Source: Lepidurus packardi
Taxonomy: Eukaryota; Arthropoda; Branchiopoda; Notostraca; Triopsidae
DNA length: 64,000 nt
Assembly (NCBI GenBank): GCA_023053545.1
Contig: JAKZAN010000006.1
Coordinates: 9,766,351-9,830,350, forward strand
Direction: 5' to 3'
In this document: in pieces, positions 1 through 12,228 of the stretch
Layout of the letters: every line of letters starts with the position of its first letter
Numbering within the stretch: the stretch's first letter is position 1
The notes under the pieces: generated by a model
Seen by the model: the letters and a program-made list of their open reading frames with translations, nothing else
What the model was told of the DNA's origin: nothing
Database searches by the model: none
Translations under genes and position numbers: made by a program

Positions 1-12
1 CTATCTATCTAG

Positions 13-1566
13 TAGGTTTGCTACCTTTCAAGACAAGTTTGCTGAATCCGTGGCTGGTACCACAAATCCCTCGCCTATTGTACTTTCAACCTTCTTCTAA
101 GTGGTCAACTAAGCTAATTGAGGTCCATATGCTCACAGCGTCGGTTAAGGGCTCTCATCTCCGTCAAGTCGACTTGTGGAACGGGCAACATTTCTTAATT
201 CTAAAAGAGAAAGCAACTTTCCATTGGATCTCTAATAAAAAACCTTCCTTATACGGCCAACCGCTTCGTATTTGCACATTTCATTTCCCACCCAGCATCA
301 TTGAAATGAAGCCGGGCCATTATACCGGCATAGATATAGCAGTTATCGATACTTTGGCCGAGTACATGAATTTTACACCTAGCTATTACCAGCCACCTCG
401 CGGAAAATGGGGCAATTTGATGACGAATGGTACGTGGGATGGGCTGATGGGCCAAGTTTTGGTTGGCGAAGCAGATATGGGTGTGGCTAACCTTTTTATG
501 ACGCGAGACAGAATATCTAACTTTGATATGTCTTTTCCGTATGACGTTGATTGCGCTACGTTCCTAACCCCTTCTCCACTGCCCCTCCCTCAGTGGCAAG
601 TAATGCAAGCTAAAAAAAAAAGTTTATTCACTCAGAAATTCAATTTTCACTTTGATTTAATATATATTTTATCCATCAAAGGCGCTGATCCTGCCGTTCG
701 AATTGCCTTTGTGGCTCGCTGTACTTGCTTGCGTGTTCTTGGGTGGGCTTTCTTTGTACTTTTCGGCGAAACTTTACTATTACTGCATGGATGCGTCGCC
801 TGGGCAATTCCACGACGACCTGGGTGCGGCATGTCTATACAACTTGCAAAGTCTCTGGGGCATTGGGGGACCTAGTGATCGCGGTAGTTGGCCCATTCGT
901 TGGTACAGCTCTTTTCTCTGGCTGTTCTACATGCTGATCACGTCCGATTACCGGGCGGCCCTAACGGCGTTCTTGTCTGTACCCACCACCCAACCACCTA
1001 TGGACAGTCTGCGACAATTGCTCCAAAGCGGGATTGAATGGGGCGGATACAGCGCTGAAATGGCAAGTGTATTCGCCATGTCATTGGAACCCAATGTGCA
1101 TCAAATTGGAATTAAGTACACCATCTTGCCGCTAGAGAAAGCTATAAACCTAACCGCGCGAGGGCTTTTTGCCACTATGGAAAATCGGCAACATGTCGAG
1201 TTCGTTATCAACACAGAACACTTAAACTCGTACGGTCGTCCCACCTTACATGGAATGCAAGAATGCCTCAACTCTTATCCCATTGCCATTGCGTTACCTA
1301 AACGATCTATTTATAAGGCTCGTGTTAATGAAATTATCCAACGGCTGGGCCAAACGGGATTGGTACCCTATTGGCTCCAATTGGCAATTCGGACTGGACG
1401 AGCTACAGCCATGAATCATATGGCCGCTTTCCAAGAGCCACCCGAAAATGCAGTCCTTTCGCTTTATCATCTGCAAGGAGCTTTTTACTGTCTAATCCTA
1501 GGCTTTATCCCCGCTATTTTGGCGTTTTTGCTTGAAAGTTTTTTTTTTACTGGAAAGTCTAATTAA
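13..1566 (+). CDS. Ionotropic glutamate-receptor-like protein (divergent IR type), 3' part
   Basis: This is a ligand-gated cation channel of the ionotropic receptor family, probably chemosensory and in the plasma membrane. Two exons are seen. The first, about 13-599, follows a possible acceptor (CTAG at 9-12) and stays open to the left edge, so the N-terminus is missing. The intron is 600-681. The last exon is 682-1566 and ends in TAA. The first exon encodes a ligand-binding lobe (GIDIAVIDTLAEYMNF, then WDGLMGQVLVGEADMGV and a TRDR..FDMSFPY stretch). The second starts with a membrane segment (LWLAVLACVFLGGLSLYF). It continues with a pore and second helix ending in SDYRAALTAFLSVP, which replaces the SYTANLAAFL signature of true glutamate receptors. 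A second ligand lobe and a last membrane helix near the C-terminus follow. The visible part is about 489 residues. The altered helix motif argues for the insect/crustacean IR clade rather than AMPA, kainate or NMDA receptors. The ligand is unknown. Confidence 0.8.
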
Positions 1567-1930
1567 AAAATACGCAATAATATATTCAATGTATTTAAAT
1601 GTACTACATAAGTACATTGTAATCAAACATAGTCAAACATAGTGAATTAAAAGTAACGCGCAAAACACGGAAAAATTCTACACCAGTTCAACTATTTTAT
1701 AATACAAAAGTTACAAGGCAAGTGTACGTACAAGGCAACGTATCTTGGACAATACACGCATTGGTGACGCGTTCCGTTACAATAGACAAAAACATGAGAA
1801 AGCGTACGTCTATTTAGGTACTTCCTTTTCATAGGAACCCACAACGCTCCGTCCGCCCCGAAGGCACGGGCTTGGCTCGTAACCGAGGAACCGGGCAAAC
1901 TGCACTAATCTGGCCCAGCGCGTCCTCAAC
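1567..1930. other. Intergenic spacer and eIF4H 5' region
   Basis: This AT-rich spacer lies between the receptor gene and the eIF4H start codon. The last ~150 bases (about 1790-1930) are GC-richer and probably hold the eIF4H promoter and 5' UTR. I see no coding region, RNA gene or repeat here. Confidence 0.5.
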
Positions 1931-3313
1931 ATGGCGGGCCGCTACGACGATGATTTTTCCGGGAGGTAAATTAACGTGTTTAAATGTGCTAATATCTCAA
2001 CTCTGCTTTTGATTTCAAAAGGAAATTGTTGTACCTACTTAGAAATAAGCGATTTTTCACGTTTTGTTGGCTTATGAGTGACAAAAATGGTTAAAACTGC
2101 AGACTTGTAACAACTTTTTGCTCGAGTTTGACATGTGCTGTTCATCGTGGAAACGAATTAATCCTGAAATTGTGGCTTAATATTCTGCAGGCAAGGCGGC
2201 TATGGAGATCGTGAACGTTACCGTGGAGGTGGAGGAGGACGTGGTGGAGGTGGAGATGGAAATTATGGAGGTGGTTTTCGTGCAAAGAAACCATTACCTA
2301 CAGAGCCGCCCTATACTGCATATGTTGGAAATTTACCAGATGGCATAGTTCAGGGTGATTTGGAAGAGATTTTCAAGGATTTCAAAGTAGGAAGAGGATG
2401 AATTGATGCTTTAATATTCAAGGGAATTGTCTAACTTGTCTGTTTTAAAATGTCTGTTCAATTTTAGATTCGCAATGTTCGGCTGGTCCGTGATCGTGAG
2501 ACAGATCGTTTCAAGGGGTTTTGTTACGTGGAATTTGAGACTCTGGACGATTTGGAAAGTGCTTTAGATTGTGATGGATCTCTGCTCGAGGGGCGTAGCT
2601 TGCGTGTGGATGTTGCAGAAGGACGAAAGGATGGCGGAGGAGGGCGTGGCGGAGATCGTGGAGGCCGAGGTGGTTTCCGTGGTGGCCGTGATGATGGCCG
2701 TTCTGGTGGTGGCCAAGATTGGAACAGAGGAGGAGGCGGAGGAGGTATTTTCTCTAAATAAGTATCTTCCCCATAACTTTGGTCTGAGTTTCCTTGAATT
2801 TTCCCCCGAAAATTTCTTTAATATTGCTAGTTGTTCTAGTACCTTTGTCGTATTTGAGTTAAATTCTGGAGAATGTTAATGGTTCTACGTTGTAGGTTTT
2901 CGACAAGATTCGTCTAGGGGAGGAGGAAGCTATAATAGAGGCGGAGGGTCCTTTGGGGATCGCCGAGGAGGTGGAATGGGTGGCGACAGACGTGGCGGTG
3001 GAGGCGGAGGAGACTATAGTAATTATGGTAGTAGACCCCGGCGTGATTCTGACCGAAAACCCCCTCCTGAATTCAAAGAAGCTTCTCCAGGTATTTTTTT
3101 CCTAAATAAATCGGTTAGGAGATTAGCTGAAATGTTTTTTTTTTTCTCTTTTTCTGTATAGCGGATGCGGCGCAGAGACCTAGGCTGCAATTGCTCCCAC
3201 GCTCAGTGGAAGTTCCTCCGGCTGCTGTAGCTCCTACGTCCCAGCAGCAAAGTATCTTTGGTGGCGCTCGTCCTCGCGAAGAAGTTCTCAAGGAGAAGAC
3301 GCCCCAGACTTAA
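1931..3313 (+). CDS. EIF4H: Eukaryotic translation initiation factor 4H
   Basis: eIF4H is a cytoplasmic RNA-binding cofactor that stimulates the eIF4A helicase during cap-dependent initiation. Five exons are supported: 1931-1965, 2191-2386, 2468-2744, 2896-3090 and 3162-3313. All have GT..AG borders and matching phases, giving 284 residues. The start ATG at 1931 opens a short first exon ([11 protein letters not shown]). One RRM spans roughly residues 45-120, with RNP2 [11 protein letters not shown] and RNP1 [10 protein letters not shown]. Two Gly/Arg-rich blocks (RGG, GGRGG) are encoded by the ends of exons 3 and 4. The C-terminus carries [12 protein letters not shown] and [12 protein letters not shown], both diagnostic of eIF4H and not eIF4B. 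Human eIF4H is about 248 residues, and the extra length here is RGG sequence. It lies 365 bp downstream of the receptor gene on the same strand. Confidence 0.93.
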
Positions 3314-5068
3314 GGAAAAAAAGATGTCCGGGGCCCTGGTTTTTACCCGAAAAGCCCAGTGGGGAGAAGAAGTGCAGCCGTTATGTTGTGCAGCCGGAGC
3401 AAGAAGAGAAAGAGAAGAAAAAGATGCAGAATTTAAAAACAAGCCACAGCTCCCTCACCTTCGTTCTTTATGTATCAACAAATGGAAAGCGAGAGGAAGT
3501 TCCGTATTGTGTCCCACCTGCATTTATCGTATTTGCAAAGGTGCAGGTCTTAGATTCAGTCATGATCATCTCCATTTTTTTCGTCTTTTTTATGTATTGC
3601 TCATAATACAGTATAAAAAAGGAAGCGCAAGGACCAGTGAGGGCTGACTGAAAGTGAACCAAAAAAATGTGCTACATTTTTTTTTACATTCTTTATTTAT
3701 TATTATTATTATTATTTTGCAAGCAAGTGAGCCTAAGAACGAGAAGGAACAAGAAACCTAAGAACATAGCGCACCAAGAAATAATGATGAGAAAACTGTT
3801 GGAACTTTTCGCATAATTTTGCTACAGAATGTGTTGACTGCAGAATAGGATTGAAATGGATATCTGCGAGGCGTTTTTTGAAGCAAGGTCTGTCGAAATA
3901 TGATTTTAATTGGCAAATTTTGCAATTTTGGGGCAAAATTAAAGTATTCGCCCGGCTGACAAAAATTTCTTTGCAAGCGTTTCCGGGAGCCAACTTGGAA
4001 AAAACATTTTGTCTGTTTGAATGTTGTGTTAATACAGCCACTTCTCTGCCAAAATGGCTCTTTTTTAATTTCCATATTATAGACTGCTAGTTTCTAAAAT
4101 CTTTACCTTCAATTTAATGAACGTTTATAAATTTAATCTTGGTTTTAACAAAATACGATGTTATTTGTAAGAACATTTGTATCGATCAGTTACATTGGGC
4201 GAATAGCGCGTAACTTACGTCTGTCAGTAGCCAATACACAGGCATTGCAGCTTCCTTTGACCTGCTTACCGTTTTGTGTCCCATAATGACGTCACGTCAG
4301 TGAATCGCTCGCTTGATTTTCACTGGATGAGTCGCAATACCAAACTCATCTTTCCTTTGTAAGATGGAGATCGTTAGTGGCATTGAGGAGTTTGTATTTG
4401 ATGACTTACGCGATTGGTGGCGTAAAGCAGCTAACGTGTAATGCGATCTAAACAGCAAGGGATATGCCACAAAATTTCAACTGACCATGATTTAAGGATT
4501 TTGAAATCATGAAGTCATTTTACGCGCAGCACCTCTCCCCGGAACTATTTTTTGTACATCTTTATGTAACAATGAATTCCCGTAGTAATCCCGGTTACAT
4601 ATAGTAGATAACACGTACTAAAATATAAGTTAAACATATTAAAATTGAAAACTATTGTACGGTATGTCTAAATTACTAATAAAAACATTGCGAGACGTCG
4701 AAAATGATTATAAGATAAAGTAAACAAGACAGAGCTGGAAAAGCTAGTAAAAGGATTCAGTCTTTTAGATGCCTAATGCCTTAGGCAAGTTCCCTCAGGC
4801 CATATAAGATCCCCATGTCATAAGTCGCCCTTTCCCCCAAGATAAAGGACAATTGGTGAATTAATTAACGTGAAAAAATAGCTAATGACGACAAGCTCCA
4901 GAAATATAATATTTAAATTAATGCGATCAATAGATGGTTTTCTTTTTAAACTCAAGTAAAGTAGTGCCATTAGTGCATCTAAAACAATACATGGTCACTC
5001 AAAAATGAGATTGTAATTAAAGAATCTTGTTAAAAAACGAACTGTCTTACATAGTCACCACACACTAC
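3314..5068. other. Convergent 3' region of eIF4H and INTS2
   Basis: No convincing coding sequence is present. The left part is probably the eIF4H 3' UTR. Short open frames on both strands at 3733-4090 overlap each other, lack recognisable domains and have AT-rich composition. A full CRE-like TGACGTCA palindrome lies at 4287-4294. The right part should hold the INTS2 3' end. Confidence 0.5.
3694..3717. repeat. (TTA)n microsatellite
   Basis: About seven TTA/ATT units in a row, in the presumed 3' UTR of eIF4H. Confidence 0.8.
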
Positions 5069-8000
5069 TCAATAGATATCCCTTTTTAGCACCCCTGCAT
5101 CCACCATATCTCGAAATGCTCGTCTCACAGCTTCGCACAACAAGTTTCCGGCCGGCATTTCCTTTAAGAGGTTTCTTACTTCCTCTGTCTCTAACCACTT
5201 TTCCGTTTTCAAACGCTTTCGGGTATCACTCAACTCGCCTGGGTCTGTCGGAACTCGCTGGCTTTCCATGAGCTCTCCTTCCTCCCCATCTTCAGGTTCT
5301 TTCTTTATTTTCACGTCACTCGACAAATAGGCCAGCTCCATCTTCTCCTCCTCATTCTTCTCTTCTTTAAACATATCATCTCGTCCTGCTAACGACGAAT
5401 TCGGCAAATAATGCACTGACTCAAGCAAACAAGCTTGCGATCGAGCTACTTTGCCTAAAAGTACTAGCAAGACCATTATGTCTTCCACAAGAGGAGGAAA
5501 AGCTGTCGCAATGCGAACCAGCGCTGGCAAAGCGGGTACGAATAAATCAGATCGTCCGCTGCTAGGCAATACTGGAACAAAAATCAGGACTTCAATTACT
5601 ATAGCATACCCACCATTATACGCCTTACTACTTCCTTGTTATAGATTCATAAAGTACGTTCCCGTACTAATGACGACGCAACAAGAAAACAAAACCTACC
5701 GCTTAAAAGGGTGTAGAGCACGTTGATGGCCAGTCTAGCCACGCCCATGCACTTAGGTAACGCATATTGCAGCGATAAATGTGAAACGAGATCGACTGCA
5801 AATAGCTGCTTTTCCAATTCGGGTTGGGCTAGCAACTCTGGCAAAAAGTCTAGGCAAATGTGCATCGAGGGCACTCCTCGGACGGTTATTGGCAACAAGC
5901 TCGACGGATAGCCTTGAAAGTGTACTAATTTGGCCAGATTGGGATCAGCAATATACAGCTGGTGCAAAAACGAGCAAATCACGCTCTGAATCTCTTTTAA
6001 ATTCGACAATTGCGAAGGAAATATCTACGTGAACATGAACAAAAATCGTTAAAATTTACAAAACAAGAATCAATCAAGAGTTCTTTGCTTTTTTAACAAT
6101 TACCGAGTCTTCCTTGGTAGGAATGCAAATTTCGAGGACTAATTGGACGACTGCACTTTCTTGGGTAGCAACCAAAGCAGCTCGTAACTCTTCTCGGTCA
6201 GTATCTGATGCTATATTCGTATTCTGGCAGGGTAATCCGACGGTTCCTGGTAAGCAAGGTCTTTCCAGTAAATGTCGAGCTAAATACGCCCTCGAGGCTG
6301 CCATTAACGCTTTTAGCATGTGCAGAACGATATGCAAAACCGGGGCGCACCTAAATTTAACACTAAGTTAATCCAAAATAGCTAATCGGTACAAATTTGC
6401 TACCTGAATACATTCGTATCGCAACGTAGTACATGAAGCGGGTCAACTAAAATATCCTCTTGACTTAGTAAATGAGGGACGACTTTAAAGTTATTGAAAC
6501 AATTCGGTCTTAAAGCGTTTACCGTCATGACCCATAAATTACGAGGTAAAATCCGATTTAACCGCAGCCAGACTCTCTTGTAAAGCTCTACAGTAAGTTT
6601 CTATTAGATTTAGCTTTTCGCAATTACCATTAATAACAAAACGGAATTAAGGTACTGTTTTTTCCTCAATTTCTTCACGTTCTCTTTTTTAAGAAAAACA
6701 ATGGAAATAATTACCCTGGACTTGTCTGGGCACTTTGTCGTCCAAAATACAACGGATATGCTTGACAAACACTTCGACCAGCGCCCAAAGTTGCTTTTGG
6801 GGCAAAACTAGTAAACGCCGGAACAAAAGCATGGCTGGCAATGGAAACTCAGCTACTTCTTGAAGTGCTAAAAAAAATAATAAAAAAAATATTAGGATTC
6901 ATTTCAATGTTTTTTTGCTTTTTTTTTGTGTGCTTTGGAGAGCATTTTTCACCTTTTGCTAAAGATACTTGATCACAAGTCAAACTAGGCGATGGTAAAC
7001 TGACAACGTCACAAACATGGGCTTCTTCGTACATCCAATCTTCTACCAAACACAATTGCGGTAAATGTGTCGTAAGGAACCTCAGCAAAGGTGAAAATAA
7101 CCCTAGAAAAGATCAAGATGCAGAAAATTTTGCCCAAACTAACTTAACTAAAGAAATAATGAAAGGAATGAGCTTGTTCAAACAAACCAGCGTATAATTG
7201 TTGATTTTTCTCGGCTTGCCCCAGTAAGTACCGGATCGGTAATTGGTTGAGTAACTGTGTCGGGTAGACTTTCACATTTATGCCGGAAATCAAGTACGTC
7301 TTCCAGTTGGCAAGTCGTATATCTTCGTAGAGCATCAAATAGTACAAAAGGAGCAATTGAGCCGTAATGGAGGAATCGTTGGATGCTTTATTTGCTGACG
7401 AATTCCACGTGTTTTGGAAAACTGCTCGAATTTCCCGCTCTGATATGGGTTCATTGGTGTGCTCGCTTACAATAGTATGTACTCCTCCTTTGGGAGTCAA
7501 GGATAGCATCGAATTTACATAAGCGTCGACCAAGGATGGAAGGAGAGGATGTAACGGAGGTCTCGACTCGCAAATTTGCCTTAAAAAAACGATTAATATT
7601 GTTTTCAAAATAAAACATTTCGTGCTTTACTTGTATATCCACGCTTTAATAGGAACCTTGTGTTTGGTAAAGGCTCGGCTTTTGAGCAACTGGTAGATAC
7701 AATGTACCGGCAGATAGCCAGACATGTCTGCGTTCAGGCCAATAGTAACAGGAACTTTAACAGCTAACGAAGCTACGACCTAATATTGAAAAATATGGAA
7801 ATAATTTAATCCGTTTCTTTGTTTCCTTTTTCTTAAAGTTAGAAAGCTCTACCTGTTCAGTGAATATATCTTGCGTGAAAACTTGTTTCATACGAGCAAC
7901 ACTATGGGGCCTGATGGGGAGTTTCATGCCTAGTGTGGAGCTGACCAGATCGCAAACAGCGCTTAATTGATTACTGTGGAAGTGAAGGGCGAGTAAAAGC

Positions 8001-9943
8001 AAAAGCTCCCCGCAGGAAGTGCTGGTTGAACTAACCCCACCAGTACTGAAAAGACATCAAGAGAAGTGAGGAAAAAAAAAGATTAAATAATGTTACAGCA
8101 ACTCGAAGCTTTTACTACCTTAACCATTTAAACTACAACTGCTGTTAACAAACTGAAGCTTTAAAAAGTAGTTTTTACAAGAATTTTGGAGACAAAAATG
8201 CTACCTTTGCAGAAAAGCTTCTTCTTTGATGAGCCAGCGAATCCAGTGAATACTCCGCTGCTCTTGATCTGTAGAGGCTAGTAGAGAAGGACACGCTAAA
8301 AGCATGCACAAACTCAAGCCAATCAGTCTACAGCCAGCTGTGGTCAACGAAGGCCTGCTGGTGATTAGCTGGAGTAACAAATGACCCTCTTCGTCGAAAA
8401 ATCTGAAGCAAATTCAATGCAGAAAAGCGAAAAAATTGAACGAAATCTCTCCAAAAAAACATTTTTTACTTTAGGTTAGCGATTCCTTTCAACGCACAAT
8501 ATAAGCGGAGTAAAGCAGCTGCTTCTACTGCTTCTTGATCTGGTAAAGGCGCTTCAGAACTGCATCGAACCAGCATTTGAAGCCTAACGAGCAATTCCTC
8601 CCGCAACTTATGCAGCCCAGAGCCAGTATCATGTTTCTGGAAAACGCCCGTAATAAAAGAAAGAGGTTAACTGATGAGCGAAATGCTTTTTTTCTGAAAT
8701 TTGTATGAAGATTTATAACATTTTTTTAAAAAAGGAGTGACAAGATTTCGAGAAATTTGCGAGGGATTTAGAAACCTTGAGAAATTTGTGGAAAAATGTG
8801 AAAATTTTTTAAGACTGTTCTGGAAATCCTCACCTTTTGGACATTTTTTATATATCCTGAAAACCAATTCTTGACATTGGTATCTGAACCCAGTAAAAGG
8901 CCGCTAACAAACGGAACCAGATCCCCGTCTTCAACCTGGTTTTGACTTTTATCCAAAGTGATGAAAATAGTTAACGCAGATAATTTGCATTGCTCAACAC
9001 ATAAGGCCCGTATGGTAGAAACTTGAGCTGGACTCGTTCGTGCCAACATCCTTAGAGCTTCCATCCGAACTCGGCAATCCAACGAATCACCCTCACATTG
9101 CTCTCCATTGGCAATTAAATATGAACAAACTAAAGAAACAAAAATAGAAAATCAAGACTTAAATACTTCAGTTCTTAAAATAAACTTAAGTTTCTAAATA
9201 AAGAACTAAAATAACCTTACAAAAATCACGCTAAACTTAAAAAGATAAAATTTACAAATAAGAATTAATTACTGCATAAGAAGTTTAAAAGAGAGCACCG
9301 CACCTTCTGTGAAGGTGTCTGGCATGTTAGCTACAATTCGACAGATAAGCCAAGGTCCACAGGAAACTCGGAGCAATGCTTCAGACACTTCTGCCATAGA
9401 AAGTAAACCTGGCAATTCTGCCAGTACGACGCATAAGGCGTCGCAAACTTCCTCCAAGTAAACGGACTGGTCCAACAAATCGCTGACTTTGAGTGTAAAC
9501 TCCGCATGGACTATTTTGGCGTCCCGGACTTGTGCCATGAGGAATAGGAGTTCCGATAGCAACAAACGTAGTCGCCTTGTGGCGTCGCTTCTTTCGAATT
9601 CCAAGGCGATTCCTTGGGGTAAGGATTGGATTAGGATGGAATCCTCGGCTTGGCTGCCACTTTTCTGGCGGAGTTGTTGCTCTTTACGGACGTCTATTTC
9701 CAACGCGTGAAAATCGATTGAAAGAAGACCTACGATGCTGTTGACCAATTCGATTCCTGAGAGAATCTTGAAAACGCTTTTCCGAGCCAATCCACATTGA
9801 CGAGAGAGGTCCAACGGAGTAATTAGACTCATTCGCACAAGGCAAGGCAAAACGGGACGAATTTTGGGCAAAGGAAACTGCGACAAAGCTTCCATGTCCA
9901 CGTTTTGCATAGCGCGAAACACGTCCGGATGCACAGGATTCAT
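5069..9943 (-). CDS. INTS2: Integrator complex subunit 2
   Basis: INTS2 is a scaffold subunit of the nuclear Integrator complex, which cleaves snRNA 3' ends and attenuates paused RNA polymerase II. Thirteen exons were placed in transcript order: 9943-9304, 9129-8834, 8636-8470, 8402-8205, 8045-7853, 7779-7631, 7579-7188, 7102-6953, 6867-6715, 6587-6404, 6350-6104, 6024-5700 and 5571-5069. All introns are GT..AG and the phases close, giving 1198 residues; human INTS2 is about 1200. The N-terminus has the family pattern FRAMQNVDMEALSQF, then RPVLPCLVRMSL and IVGLLSIDFHALE. Exon 2 has LVPFVSGLLLGSDTNVKNWF, and the last exon has LVRIATAFPPLVEDI. The ATG at 9943 is the first in frame and fits the family start. 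The gene looks complete and undamaged. Exon 7 must splice at 7188: reading on meets a stop at 7144, whereas splicing restores the conserved YAG-LFSPLLRFL join. Confidence 0.95.
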
Positions 9944-10602
9944 GACGAGTGCTTATTTTTCCTATCCTTACTTATCTTTCCAAATCACCTGTAAGTAGAC
10001 AAGAAAGTAATATTTAGTACCTTTACAGTACTTTTAAACTCGTAAAAAACCCAACAAAACTAACCGTGCCAAATTAATTTTGTTTTCCATGTCCTCCTAT
10101 ACGTTATTGTAGGAAAATAGTAGTTGTTTATCATTTCAGAAATACACTTTTTTCTTACGCTTATGGTATTTCTTTAGATAATTGGGAATCTTACATAAAA
10201 ACATTAATCGCTTACGTTAAATTCCCAAGTTTTTGTCATACACAAGTTGTCCTGTTTTTACTAGTTATAACAATTCCACTGTGCTTTTACTATCGGCACA
10301 CGTTCGCGGGTTCTGCTGCAGAATCGCTGCAAGGTAGTGGCTCGCTCTAAGCGCTCTAATTCAGCTGCAGGGAGTTCCGAAACCGCTGAAGGAGTTGTCG
10401 AAACAAGAGTTATGGTATGGTGGATATGGTTTCGCTGTCGTGCTTGATGACCTGTTCGATCGAAACTAAAATGTTTCAGCTGCTACTAATTGTCGCGTTT
10501 TGGGAGACTGTTTTGCTTCGAGCTTCTAGATAGCTCCCGACAGGGGGCTATGCAGTTGTATCTCAACTGCTCCATAACTGGCAGAGCAACGTTTCCACGT
10601 CT

Positions 10603-10650
10603 AGTTAAGTTAGGTTAGATTTAGTTAGGTTAGGTTAAGTTAAGTTAGGA
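10603..10650 (+). repeat. Degenerate TTAGG/TTAAG tract
   Basis: GTTAGGTTAG-type pentamers mixed with GTTAAG variants run for about 48 bases. TTAGG is the canonical arthropod telomere repeat. This is an interstitial, degenerate copy or simply low-complexity sequence. Confidence 0.6.
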
Positions 10651-10895
10651 GTCACCCACCCTTCCCTCAAAAGCATAAATGTTCAACTCTAACGAATTTT
10701 TGTTTTAACTAAAGGGTGACTTCGTTAGGTCACAGCATGTACTGGTTGAAGACGAAGGAAAACCTTCTGCCGAAATGCGTCAAATAGTTGTGTGTAAATC
10801 TTGCCCCATTTTTAAACATTTTTAAAAATTGTTTTATTAGTTGTTATTATTACTCCAAGCTAGCTTACGTTTGTGTAATTCAGATTTTGTTTGGT

Positions 10896-10950
10896 TTAGT
10901 TAGGTTAGGTTGATTTAGGTTAGATAAATGTTACTTAGGTTAGGTAATAA
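10896..10950 (+). repeat. Second degenerate TTAGG-like tract
   Basis: Scattered TTAGGTTAGG units separated by AT-rich spacers, similar to the tract at 10603-10650. Confidence 0.5.
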
Positions 10951-12228
10951 TTATGTAGGGCTTCTTAGTCACAATTAGTTACGTTAGATTTAGTTACGGT
11001 TAGCTAACTAAAAACCATACCATAGAAAACTAAAAACACTTAGTCTTCTAATTCCTTCCTGTTCCTTCTTGCGTGAGATGTGCATTTGATCATAATAATT
11101 AGGCCAAGTTAGGTCATATTTAGCAAGATGTAGCGCTACACTCAGATTAGCTTTACGTATAGTTTGTTTTCAAAGTCACAGTGTAATGTTTCTCATGCAA
11201 TTACTGGCAAAATGGTGCCCTTACAGCGCTTTGGCAGCTGGCTGTGTACGACGTCATCAGACAAAACATCAAACGTGACACTGACATACCGACCTGATTC
11301 CCGCGTTGCGTTTTGAAATAAGCAAAATTTGTTTACGCCGGTTAATTAATATAAATTTCCTGTATTTATTTTTCAATTTTATTAGTTTTGCCCATTTTTA
11401 TGATAGCTATTTTCGCGAACGATACTGATACAATAAAATTTTAATATTTAAATGAGCATGTGAAACGTCGTTTTAGGCTAACATTCTTAGTAGAAAAAAA
11501 ACACGAACTACTCTTGCGTATGCTTAGGTACAGTCTAGTTTAAGACAAAAAAGTAAATTTAGCGATTTCTTGAATGAAAACAGACCAGACACGAACAAAG
11601 GGAAATTAGCTGGTAAAATTTAAAACAAGAGCACGGTCTAGCTCGCAATTTTGACATCAAGAAGGCAGAACTTATGCTACGCAATGTAATCCCAGATTAC
11701 TTTCGTTTTAAAGTTTCTAAGATTTGGAGGAATTTCATATTTTTTGTACCCTACTTTGGAGCTCTTTGAAAAGCACCAGAACGAATAAAAAAATTGTGAC
11801 AATTTCACAGTTTGACAGTTGTACGCATGAGAAACTAACCAATTGGAATACCAAATTAAAAATCAAACTTTGATTTTTCTTTGATTCAAAGAACATCGTT
11901 AAAGTACAAAAGTTGTTCCTGATAGCTGAGTAATCAAAATTCTTTATCCTTTGATTTTTTTAAAGAGGCAATTAGTAGCAGCTTATATATTTACTGTATG
12001 TGGAAAACGCTTTGAACCCAAAACTGTGTAAACTGTATCCTCCTGGCCTCTAGCGGCTCCAAATATGACTAAGAATCAAAAACATGCGTTTAATTCGGCT
12101 GAACGTGCTAGATCAATAAGAATAACAATACGCCGGTTTGCACTTCCTAGCAAAGCTGCAATACTGAAAACCTTGATTAAAATAAAAATTTCAAAGCATA
12201 CCTTTACCGTAACTTGGTGATTTCCAAG

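Larger units (their letters stand above)
9944..12228. other. Divergent spacer between INTS2 and the TIGAR-like gene
   Basis: About 2.3 kb without a coding region I can support. It should contain the divergent promoters of INTS2 (left, minus) and the TIGAR-like gene (right, plus). GC-richer stretches at about 10290-10450 and 11210-11320 are promoter candidates. TTAGG-like degenerate tracts occur at 10603-10650 and 10896-10950. No tRNA or other structured RNA was recognised. Confidence 0.5.

Noticed and set aside
603-875. Continuation of the receptor frame past 599
   Set aside because: It runs through a GT..AG intron (600-681). Splicing restores the membrane helix, whereas the unspliced frame loses it.
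3733-4090. Overlapping ~100-residue frames on both strands
   Set aside because: No domain, AT-rich, mutually overlapping, and in a 3' UTR context.
7144-7187. INTS2 exon 7 extended to the stop at 7144
   Set aside because: The donor at 7188 joins in phase to exon 8 and recovers the conserved block. The extension ends in a premature stop.
5069-9943. Initial reading of this minus-strand gene as symplekin
   Set aside because: The N-terminal FRAMQNVDMEAL, VRMSL and SIDFHALE blocks and the total length fit INTS2, not symplekin.
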